Source: CAILZL01 sp049840395 (GTDB taxonomy: Bacteria > Pseudomonadota > Gammaproteobacteria > Steroidobacterales > Steroidobacteraceae). From it: a DNA stretch of 64,000 nucleotides. Both the position numbers and the translations under genes were made by a program. Below, piece by piece: positions 1-7,398 of this stretch. The stretch covers positions 1,355,611 through 1,419,610 of the forward strand of contig JASGLD010000005.1 in assembly GCA_049840395.1 (NCBI GenBank), in the 5' to 3' direction. Numbering within the stretch: position 1 is the stretch's first letter; each line of letters opens with the position of its first letter. Below the pieces are notes generated by a model. That model worked only from the letters and a program-made list of their open reading frames with translations, did no database searches and was not told where the DNA came from.

Positions 1-655
1 TCTTGCTAAAGGCCGCCTGCCAAGTGTAGGTGGCGGTAGAGGCGGTTGAGCTGGTAGCGCTGCCCGTGCTGGTGCTGCTGCTACTGCTGGATGAATAGGT
101 GCTGCTGGCAGAGCTGCCGGCGGTATAACGTTTGACCACCGTACTGACGGCGGTCTTCACCGTGGGCGTGGAGGTTACCGTTGAGGTGGTCGTGCTGGTC
201 ATCCAGCGAGTTGCATAGTCGGAGTAATAGCCCACTGTGCCGAATGCACCGACGCCACTGGCGCTGCTGCTACTGCTACTACTGCTCGCAGACCACCCGG
301 TGGTTGCGGGGCTGCAATAAAACTGTGTGGCTAGTACGCGATTGGTGGTGCTGCAGGTGGGTACGGTGCTGTTAGTGGCATAGTAAACATACGAGCTGTC
401 GCATGAACCGGCTGACCATGTGTAGGTCGTGCCAGCATCGTAGGCCACAGCGGTGGTTACATTAGTATCCATACTGCCCGAGGTATCCAAGATCAACATG
501 ATGTTGGGGGCGCTGGCGGTAGCTGTGGAGCCGTAGAAAATCTCCGTATCGTCGGCCATAGCCGCCACGCCGCCGAACGTCGTGATCAGTGTTGCCAATA
601 ACAAAATCCAAGCCTTAAGTTGGCGATGTATGGCGGTCAGGTGAAGAAATTTCAT
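1..655 (-). CDS. pilY1: PilY1-like type IV pilus tip/assembly protein, N-terminal part
   Basis: The frame is open from an ATG at 655 to the left window edge (about 218 codons), so the gene is partial. It begins with a hydrophobic signal segment (about residues 15-32), followed by NIMLILDTSGSM, whose DxSxS is the MIDAS metal site of a von Willebrand A domain. Long Ser/Thr-rich stretches follow. PilY1 proteins sit at the pilus tip, promote pilus extension and take part in adhesion and surface sensing. The gene is last in a fimT-pilV-pilW-pilX series, the usual PilY1 context. AGGA lies just upstream of the start. The C-terminal beta-propeller and calcium site lie outside the window, so the name rests on the vWA motif and the neighbours. 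Confidence 0.8.
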   Translation of the reverse strand, partial: MKFLHLTAIHRQLKAWILLLATLITTFGGVAAMADDTEIFYGSTATASAPNIMLILDTSGSMDTNVTTAVAYDAGTTYTWSAGSCDSSYVYYATNSTVPTCSTTNRVLATQFYCSPATTGWSASSSSSSSSASGVGAFGTVGYYSDYATRWMTSTTTSTVTSTPTVKTAVSTVVKRYTAGSSASSTYSSSSSSSTSTGSATSSTASTATYTWQAAFSK

Positions 656-730
656 GGCCAATCCTCGATATCGATCAAATCGACTGGGTCTGTCTATGTT
701 GATCAAATGAATGCTTATCTGTACTTGCGA

Positions 731-1201
731 TCAGAGTCCGGGGCCCGGGCAATCTGTGCATCCGCCCGGAGTTGAATCCATGATGGGGAACATCATTTCC
801 TGTACATGCGTGGCGGTAGTGCCCCGGGTGGAGTTACTTGAGTTAATCGTGAAGTACGAGGCCTTCCAAGTACCGACGCTGTTTTCAGCAGGCACTTCGT
901 ATGGGCCGCCTGGCACTAAGGTCACCGAGTAGTTATAGGTTTCACCCGTAGTGGTGGTGCCGCTGCCGCTATAGACAGCGCCGGAAGTGTCGTAATTGGT
1001 ACGATTTTGGTCGGCCTGCTCAATGCCGGCTTCAGAAGCGGCAAAAGCGCGGCTGCGAAATTGTTCGTTGCCGGCCATGATCAAATCCAGGCTGGCGGTA
1101 TTCATGCTGGCCAGCGCCAATAAGGTCAGTGCAACCAGCAAAATCAATCCGACCACGAGTGCGGCGCCTGATTGATGGGGGTGTTTGGGTTTGGTGAGCA
1201 T
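731..1201 (-). CDS. pilX: PilX-type minor pilin
   Basis: I chose the ATG at 1201 (MLTKPKHPHQSGAALVVG) because it follows the pilW stop by 4 bases and puts the basic leader directly before the hydrophobic helix; the frame is open further upstream but inside pilW. A hydrophobic helix (about residues 13-35) follows the Gly-Ala cleavage region. AASEAGIEQAD is typical of PilX proteins. Two Cys residues near the C-terminus (GGCTDCPGPG) could form a disulfide. PilX is part of the minor pilin complex that primes type IV pilus assembly with PilV, PilW and PilY1. About 156 residues, within the family range. Confidence 0.85.
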   Translation of the reverse strand: MLTKPKHPHQSGAALVVGLILLVALTLLALASMNTASLDLIMAGNEQFRSRAFAASEAGIEQADQNRTNYDTSGAVYSGSGTTTTGETYNYSVTLVPGGPYEVPAENSVGTWKASYFTINSSNSTRGTTATHVQEMMFPIMDSTPGGCTDCPGPGL

Positions 1202-1205
1202 GGCG

Positions 1206-2195
1206 TCAGGTTGTTCCAGCTGCGTTTCTAATAAAGAAGGTGCGTGATACCAGCAGGCGCTGGAAATTATCATTGGGTGCGTAGGGTCTTCCAGCCGTCA
1301 ACGTGCCGGTGGCGGTGCCGGCGCGATCGGCATAGGTATAGGTTTTGGTGTCGGTGTAAGTGAAATCCTGGGTTTCGGCGCGCACCAATAACCACAGTCT
1401 CACAGCGACCACTTGACCATTGGCCACTGCAGTGCCGGGTTGTAGATATTGCACCGCTGCTGCTGAATTGCTTGCGTCATTACTCCATCCCAGTTCGATC
1501 TGCATATCTTCGATACCTGGAATGATCTCCTGATCCTGAAATGCCGGACCATTGATCAGGCTCTTGCGGCGTAGCGAGGGTAGCGTGGCGCTCTGAGCCG
1601 AGCCTTGAGCGACGTAGTAGATATTGGTCATGAGATCGAACACCTGACTGGCGCAGGTGCCGTTAGAAATAATTGTGCTGCTCTGCCGAGTGGCGCATAC
1701 CTGCAGAGTGCCTGCAGTGGCGGTTCCTGTGGTGGAGGCGCGGCGCACCGTGAGGGTGTCAGCCGAAGCTTGTGCGTTATTGACGGCGGCACAAGTTGTG
1801 TTACTAAAGGGGTAGCTATTGTTGGTTGCGACAATAGGATTAATAGCATCCAACGGATAATTAGCGCCGCAGTTGTCGGCATTGGTGCCGGTAGTCAATG
1901 TGCTGGTGGGGTTAATATTTTGCAACCGATTCGTCACATTGCTGCCGTCCTTGACCAAGCCCCAGAAGTTAGCCATGCGTATGTCGGTTTCCAGAATACT
2001 CAGCGCATAACGAGAGGTTTCCTGCAGGCGGGCAATGGAGTCATCCACATCCGCGGATTTTTTGCTGTTGATGTAGAGGGTTGTTGCGCCGAGCACCAGG
2101 AAGAGACCGATCACCATGGAAACCATGATTTCGATCAGGTTGATACCGCGTTGTAAATGCGCCGATCGTAATTGCATGCGGTGCAACGAGTTCAT
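1206..2195 (-). CDS. pilW: PilW-type minor pilin
   Basis: Class III prepilin leader RG|INLIEIMVSMVIGLFLV: a basic leader, Gly at -1 and Glu at +5, then a hydrophobic helix. The following IARLQETSRYALSILETDIRMANFWG is characteristic of PilW. PilW is a large minor pilin (329 residues here) that helps initiate type IV pilus assembly. Its ATG overlaps the pilV stop (ATGA), indicating translational coupling. The +1 residue is Ile rather than the usual Phe, a tolerated variant. Confidence 0.88.
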   Translation of the reverse strand: MNSLHRMQLRSAHLQRGINLIEIMVSMVIGLFLVLGATTLYINSKKSADVDDSIARLQETSRYALSILETDIRMANFWGLVKDGSNVTNRLQNINPTSTLTTGTNADNCGANYPLDAINPIVATNNSYPFSNTTCAAVNNAQASADTLTVRRASTTGTATAGTLQVCATRQSSTIISNGTCASQVFDLMTNIYYVAQGSAQSATLPSLRRKSLINGPAFQDQEIIPGIEDMQIELGWSNDASNSAAAVQYLQPGTAVANGQVVAVRLWLLVRAETQDFTYTDTKTYTYADRAGTATGTLTAGRPYAPNDNFQRLLVSRTFFIRNAAGTT

Positions 2196-2683
2196 ATCTG
2201 CACCTCCAACGTATAGCTAAGATTGCCGGAGGTGGGTTCGGACCAGCCTAGGGTGATGGTATAGGTGGTTGGATTCACGCCGTTGACGGCAATGCTGCGT
2301 GTCACGGTGCCGGGAAGCGTGGCGGTTACCAATGTGGTCCAATCATTCAGGTCGGCGGCCACCATTTGTTGAGCGGTGCACTGAACAGCCGTAACTGCGG
2401 CGGTTGTCTGAATACAAATCACTGCAGGCGCAGTAGCGGCGGTGCCTTGTGTGATGGCCCAGGCGGTGGTGGCCGGATTGGCGCGAATCCGTTCTGCCAC
2501 GTCGGTTGCCAGATTAACGGCCTGCATGCGCGACTGAGAGGTTGTCTTGGCCTGCAGGGTCACCACGTACAGTGAGGCAATGCCAAGCATGCCTACGCCA
2601 ATGACAACCAGGGCAACCAGCACCTCGACCAGACCGGCGCCGGCAGCATGTTTGTGTTTTAAAGATTGAGTTATGCGCAACAT
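2192..2683 (-). CDS. pilV: PilV-type minor pilin
   Basis: Prepilin signature AAG|AGLVEVLVALVVIGVGML with Glu at +5, then LATDVAERIRANP, the usual PilV segment after the helix. 163 residues, normal for the family. PilV is cleaved by PilD and acts in the minor pilin initiation complex. It overlaps pilW by 4 bases and follows fimT by 16 bases, so it sits inside the minor pilin operon. The +1 residue is Ala instead of Phe. Confidence 0.87.
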   Translation of the reverse strand: MLRITQSLKHKHAAGAGLVEVLVALVVIGVGMLGIASLYVVTLQAKTTSQSRMQAVNLATDVAERIRANPATTAWAITQGTAATAPAVICIQTTAAVTAVQCTAQQMVAADLNDWTTLVTATLPGTVTRSIAVNGVNPTTYTITLGWSEPTSGNLSYTLEVQI

Positions 2684-2699
2684 AGTCTGTTGAACTGAT

Positions 2700-3365
2700 T
2701 TAGGTGGGGCAGCTCGCGCCGATTACATTGAGTAGATCGGCAATATCAGAAGTATCCGCGGTGGTGTCGCGAACCTTGGTGATGCGAGTTCGACCGGTAT
2801 TGCCAATTACAATGCCGCGGGCAGCCGAGTTCATTTCGGCACTGCCGCCGCTGGTATCCGTATTGCCGCGGCTATCGCAGATCACGACGGCCGTACTACG
2901 GGCTTGCGAGGCGGTGGATCCATCTACGGCAAAGAAACCGGTGGCCAAGTATTTAAAACGTCTGCCGTTGTTGATTAGCAATGCAATTTTGCTGCTATCG
3001 AAAGAACGAACTTCAATGAGTGCTTCAGTGGCTGCGTGCTGCCAATCGCTATTGGTGTCAGCAAATACGATCCAGCCTTGAGGCGTGCCAAATCGATTGC
3101 AAACCGGGCTTGCCGCAGTAGGGTCGTTGGTGGCGCATATCACAACGTCACTTTGACGCTTGATTGCTTCGGAACGCGCAGTTTGGAGACTTCTATACAA
3201 ATCCTGAGTGGTGCTATTGATCCGGCTGTTCAGCACGTAGGTGCGCACGCTGGGTAGGGCAATACTCGCCAATACCGATACCAGCGCCAGCGTGATCATC
3301 AGCTCGATGATCGTGAATCCTCTCTGTCGTAGAGGATTGGAAAAAAGAGGGTGGGCCTTTTTCAT
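2700..3365 (-). CDS. fimT: FimT/GspH-type minor pilin
   Basis: Leader MKKAHPLFSNPLRQRG|FTIIELMITLALVS is a textbook type IV prepilin site (Gly -1, Phe +1, Glu +5). The mature part has the GspH/FimT pattern, with LQTARSEAIKRQSDVVIC followed by a beta-rich domain. 221 residues. FimT pseudopilins contribute to pilus initiation and, in some species, bind DNA during natural transformation. First gene of the minus-strand operon fimT-pilV-pilW-pilX-pilY1. The ATG at 3365 has no clear Shine-Dalgarno; the preceding bases are pyrimidine-rich. Confidence 0.85.
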   Translation of the reverse strand: MKKAHPLFSNPLRQRGFTIIELMITLALVSVLASIALPSVRTYVLNSRINSTTQDLYRSLQTARSEAIKRQSDVVICATNDPTAASPVCNRFGTPQGWIVFADTNSDWQHAATEALIEVRSFDSSKIALLINNGRRFKYLATGFFAVDGSTASQARSTAVVICDSRGNTDTSGGSAEMNSAARGIVIGNTGRTRITKVRDTTADTSDIADLLNVIGASCPT

Positions 3366-3523
3366 GGGGGAGGACTTTAGGCAACTCGGCCGGTCGAGGG
3401 GCGGAGAACCGACCGGCGGCTTTTGATCACGGACGAGTGGTGTCTGGGGAATGTTCTGTCAAGTTATGTCGGCGGCGGCGCGCAGTGCTGACTCACAAGA
3501 AGATTGCCAAGCCATGCCAAAGA

Positions 3524-3556
3524 CTGTATATAAAGCCAGCCTGTGTATTTCGCCAA
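3524..3556 (+). promoter_or_regulatory. LexA (SOS) boxes upstream of lexA
   Basis: CTGTATATAAAGCCAG at 3524-3539 fits CTG-N10-CAG and begins like the E. coli consensus CTGTATATATATACAG. One base later, CTGTGTATTTCGCCAA at 3541-3556 is a second, imperfect copy (CAA in place of CAG). Tandem boxes about 40 bases before the lexA start indicate autorepression. Confidence 0.8.
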
Positions 3557-3595
3557 GAAGCTGGCCAAGTCACCTGATCATCAAAGGTTAATGCC

Positions 3596-4225
3596 ATGTC
3601 CGAAGACCTGACTCCCCGCCAAGCGCAGATCCTCCGCTTCATCCAGGATTCCCTAGGTGAATCTGGCATGCCGCCCACTCGCGCCGAAATCGCACAGGCC
3701 TTCAAGTTCAAATCGGCCAATGCGGCGGAGGAGCACTTGCGGGCCATGGCGCGCAAGGGGGTGCTGGAACTGCTGCCGGGCGCTTCGCGCGGCATTCAGC
3801 TTAAAGATGAGCTACGTGAAGAGACCGGGCTGCCCTTGATCGGTCGAGTGGCTGCGGGTAAGCCCATCCTGGCTGAAGAAAACATCGAGGCGCATTACCA
3901 GATCGATCGCAAGCTGTTCCGGCCACGGCCGCACTACCTGCTCAAGGTGCACGGCATGAGCATGAAGAACATCGGCATCATGGACGGCGATCTGGTGGCC
4001 GTGCATCGCACGCCCGAAGTGCGTAATCGCCAAGTGGTGGTGGCGCGGCTGGAGGAAGATGTAACCGTCAAGCGTTACAAGCAAGTGGGGTCGACGGTAT
4101 GGCTCATGCCGGAGAATGAGGACTTCGAGCCCATTAAAGTAGACATGCGCGAGCAATCGCTGGTGATAGAAGGCGTAGTGGTCGGCGTACTGCGTGGTGG
4201 TGGTTCGCGTAGCTTGTTGCAGTAA
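3596..4225 (+). CDS. lexA: LexA repressor, SOS regulator
   Basis: 209 residues with an N-terminal winged helix (MSEDLTPRQAQILRFIQDSL... PPTRAEIA) and a C-terminal S24 self-cleavage domain. The scissile Ala-Gly pair is visible at about 87-88 (GRVAAG). The catalytic Ser is about residue 122 (HGMSMKN) and the Lys about 159 (VTVKRY). LexA represses DNA-damage genes and cleaves itself when bound to RecA filaments. AAAGG at 3583-3587 supports the ATG at 3596. Two SOS boxes precede it. No recA or sulA homologue follows it here. Confidence 0.97.
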   Translation: MSEDLTPRQAQILRFIQDSLGESGMPPTRAEIAQAFKFKSANAAEEHLRAMARKGVLELLPGASRGIQLKDELREETGLPLIGRVAAGKPILAEENIEAHYQIDRKLFRPRPHYLLKVHGMSMKNIGIMDGDLVAVHRTPEVRNRQVVVARLEEDVTVKRYKQVGSTVWLMPENEDFEPIKVDMREQSLVIEGVVVGVLRGGGSRSLLQ

Positions 4226-4299
4226 GTAGGTATCCATAAGGGTAAGGACTTATGTCTTAAAGCCCTCAGAAACGGCGTAAAACCGCTCTCATTGCGGGG

Positions 4300-5481
4300 A
4301 TGTCTGCTTGCGGATACAGCGGCATGACGCCAAACTCTCGCGCCAATGAAGAACTAAAGGGCGCAGGGCTGTTGACCATGGCGAATAACCATTGCGTGGC
4401 GTTGGCGACGAGTAAGCCGACCCGCGACCTGATCCTTGGCTGGCTGGGGCAGCTGGGTCAGGAAGTTACTTTTGTAAGTAGTGATGCCGAACTGCTCGCG
4501 CACACGCAGTTGGCCGCTTGCCCCTTGGTGGTGGTGCATGTGGAGCAGCGCCATACCTTGGAGACCTGCCAAGCCCTGCGTTCGCGGCCAGACACCGCGT
4601 TGCTGCCTCAGGTGGTATTGGCGGACAGCGAGGCTGGGCGTCAATCGGCTTATGAGGCAGGGGTGGAAGCCGTGTTCATGCGCACCACCTTGTACACAGA
4701 AATTCTCGCGCGCTTACAAGCTTTGTTGAAGCAACACCAGTTCCTCAAGCAATGGGCGGCTCAGCAAGTACAGGCAGCCGAACGCGGTCGCGAACAATTG
4801 CGTCTGGCATTTCGCCGTTATGTATCCGCGCAGCTGGCGGATCAAATCATGAACCGTCTGGATCCAGAGATGGCGGGACTGACAGCGGGGTCGCGAGTGC
4901 AGGCCGCAGTGATGTTCGCTGACATGCGCGGCTTTACCGGCGTGGCCGAAAAGTTGGCGCCGGCGCAGGTGGTGGAGTTGTTGAATGAGTTTTTCTCAAC
5001 GCTTACTGCAGCGGCTTTTCGACACGATGGCACGGTATTCAATATGGCGGGCGATTCGCTGATGGTGGGTTTCGGCGTACCTATTGCGCAGACCGACGGC
5101 GGTATTCGTGCGCTGCGTGCGGCTCGTGAAATGTTGGCGGGGTTTAATGAACTCGCTCAGCGTTGGCAGCAACGTTATGGCATTGATACGGGCTTGGGCA
5201 TCGGCATCAATGAAGGTGAAGTAATTGCCGGCAACATCGGGTCCGAGCAATACATGAACTACACCTTGATCGGTGACACGGTCAACGTGGCGGCGCGTTT
5301 GAGTCAACGCGCCCGCGCCGGCGAAGTACTGTTTTCCAATGCGCTCAAGCTGTCGCTGCAGGAGGCGCAGGCCTTGTCGGTGCCGATGCTGGCGTTACCA
5401 CCCTTGATTCTGCGCGGGCGTTCCAGTCCGATCAATATTTACTGCGTGCCCATCGATCAGCGTGTCGATCTGCGTCATTGA
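4300..5481 (+). CDS. class III adenylate/guanylate cyclase with receiver-like N-terminus
   Basis: Residues about 27-150 have the pattern of a degenerate response-regulator receiver domain. A helical linker leads to a class III cyclase catalytic domain (about 205-380) with FADMRGFT (metal Asp), NMAGDSLMVGFG and YTLIGDTVNVAARL. It should make cAMP or cGMP from ATP or GTP. The base-selecting Lys common before the GD motif is Asn here; as I recall, some bacterial cyclases share this FN-x-AGD variant, so activity is still likely. The ATG at 4378 (MANNHCVAL) is an equally good start because the first 26 residues fall outside the domain. The 3' end overlaps the convergent PMT gene by 7 bases. Confidence 0.85.
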   Translation: MSACGYSGMTPNSRANEELKGAGLLTMANNHCVALATSKPTRDLILGWLGQLGQEVTFVSSDAELLAHTQLAACPLVVVHVEQRHTLETCQALRSRPDTALLPQVVLADSEAGRQSAYEAGVEAVFMRTTLYTEILARLQALLKQHQFLKQWAAQQVQAAERGREQLRLAFRRYVSAQLADQIMNRLDPEMAGLTAGSRVQAAVMFADMRGFTGVAEKLAPAQVVELLNEFFSTLTAAAFRHDGTVFNMAGDSLMVGFGVPIAQTDGGIRALRAAREMLAGFNELAQRWQQRYGIDTGLGIGINEGEVIAGNIGSEQYMNYTLIGDTVNVAARLSQRARAGEVLFSNALKLSLQEAQALSVPMLALPPLILRGRSSPINIYCVPIDQRVDLRH

Positions 5482-7058
5482 TTGCACTCGACGATACGCT
5501 CGAACACATTGCGGCGTTCGCATTGATCATGGGTCAAGGGCCAGTGATTGGTCAGCGGCAGGAAGAACCAGAACGATAGAAAGATCGCTGCCGCCGCAGT
5601 GCCCAGTATCCGGCCGCGATTACGCGCCAATACGGGACGGATCTCGCACAGGTACTGCCACATCAACGCCACCAGCACGTAGCTGATCACTAGCCCAAGG
5701 AAGTAGTGATACAGATACATCACGCGCTGGGTGATGATCCACAGATGTAGCAGCATGAACACCACATACAGGCCGGTGAACACTTCGATCAGGTGGTAGG
5801 TTCGCGGACTGCCTTGAATGGGTTGGCCGAAAATGCGATGACTGCTGATCAATTGGAATGACAGCAGCACCGCCAGCAGGCCTAAACACCAAGACACTTG
5901 ATTACCGGTCAACTGCACGTAGCTGGTCTTGCCGTCGGCCGAGTCCCATCAATAGTTGATGGTCTTGTCATGCACCGGCCAATGCAATGGGTGTGATCCA
6001 TTCTCGCCCGGCTTGGTGCTATCCAGCTTGGGTACGCCCTTGTGATCCTTATCCATGAATTTGAAATAGTCGCTGACAATGGTCACGACCATGCCTGGCG
6101 TCAGGCTGCCATGTTGCTCAAGGAAGGTGCGGTACTCGGGCGACATGTTTTCCATGTCCTGACGACCTGAGGCGGTGTCCGGCGAAGGCGCAGTACGGGC
6201 GATGGCCGCGTGTACATAAAAGGTAACAAAGATGACCATCAACATTGCACCCATGGCGGCGCCGCTCTTGCTGGCGAAGTCCGCCAGCAGATTCGTGGGT
6301 TTGTTGTGTGCGGCGTCCTTGAAATAAAGAATAGGAAACAATACCAACAACAGTACCGCGTTGATCTTGGCCATCATCGCCAGTCCACACCAAACGGCCA
6401 GTAGGGCGTACTGCCACCATTTTGGCGATGCCGATTGACGCCACAGCCGCACGAAGTGCCAGAAAGTAGCCAGACTGAAAAACATCTGGAAGCTATCCAG
6501 ATGCACGGCGCGGAAGTGCACCACGAAAGCGTTTTCGAATACGTACAGTGAGGTGAACAGCAGCGCGTACAGTCGATTTTCCAGCAGCTCGTACATCAGG
6601 CCGAAAAACAGCAGCGCCCCCAGAGCGGCAAACAAGCTGGGCACCAGGCGCATACCGGCAAAGGAAAAACCCTTGGGTAGATCGTCGCCGCCAATCTGCT
6701 TGACGGTGGTCATGACATGTTTGTCGATGCCCTCATTGGGGTTGACCAAGGCTTCGCCGGCGGCGATCAGCATCAGCCCCAACGGTGGATGCGGTTCAAA
6801 CTGGGCAATGCCTTCGATATAGCGCTCCGCCGAAGTGACGTGATAGTTCTCGTCCCAGAACAGGTAGGGCGGTTGTGCCAGATTGGCGACGTAGCAGAAC
6901 AGGGCGACGATCAGCACGCCCAGATGACACAGCGCGGTGCGTCGCCAGGCGCGCGGTTCAGCCGTTGTAGTGGTCTGATTGAGTTCGGTGGCAATAGCCG
7001 GTGTGGCCGACGCGATGGATTGCGGTTGATTGGCGTTCTTCGACTTGCGTGTGCTCAT
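5475..7058 (-). pseudogene. PMT-family glycosyltransferase interrupted by an in-frame TGA
   Basis: One continuous frame from an ATG at 7058 to 5475 (527 codons plus stop) is broken only by TGA at 5951-5949, codon 370. The first part has the GT-C pattern: an N-terminal membrane helix, YLFWDENYHVTSAERYI (acidic metal/donor motif), then many membrane helices and an SHPLHWPVHDKTINY segment. The part after the stop starts WDSADGKTSYVQLTGNQVSW and has four hydrophobic helices, matching the PMT C-terminal four-helix domain. Such enzymes move mannose from polyprenyl phosphate to proteins or lipids. The TGA falls where PMT proteins usually carry Trp (TGG to TGA). It may be a nonsense mutation, a sequencing error or readthrough; other genes here end with TGA, so the code is standard. 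Confidence 0.8.
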
Positions 7059-7225
7059 GATTGACTTGCGATCGTTGCAGCCTTGGGCAGTGTGAGTGGC
7101 GCTCGCAGGGGTGTCAATTGTTGCCCGCAAGCGGCTTGCAAGACTGAATGCACTGAACCAGACCATCTCAATTTTCAAGTCTTGTTGGTGCCGATAGCTT
7201 TATGCATAGTGCGCGTCCCTCGCCC

Positions 7226-7369
7226 AGAGTCTGTTCACGATCTCGCTGAAGGGCGCATTGCGGCGTCAAAATGCCGTAAAAAATACTCACGTACTGAAGT
7301 GTACGCTGCGTTTTTTTACGGCATTTTTCCTTGCACTGCATCCCTTGATCGAGGTCGTGAGCAGACTCT
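7226..7369. repeat. long imperfect inverted repeat (about 144 bp)
   Basis: The outer arms pair agagtctgttcacgatctcg (from 7226) with the reverse complement of cgaggtcgtgagcagactct (ending 7369). Inner arms pair aaaatgccgtaaaaaa with ttttttacggcattttt. The unpaired centre is short. The whole interval could fold into one long hairpin between the divergent PMT and tex genes. It resembles a small palindromic dispersed element (REP/MITE-like), but only one copy lies in the window and no target duplication is clear. Confidence 0.75.
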
Positions 7370-7398
7370 AAACCCCCGAAAGATTAACCAGCAGGTTG

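Noticed and set aside
731..1273. Longer PilX start at 1273
   Set aside because: The extra 24 codons overlap the pilW end and have no pilin leader; the ATG at 1201 gives the correct prepilin start after a 4-base gap.
5949..5951. TGA read as Trp or selenocysteine genome-wide
   Set aside because: Other genes in the window (pilV, pilW, creB, the kinase gene) end in TGA, and no SECIS-like hairpin stands out directly after this one.
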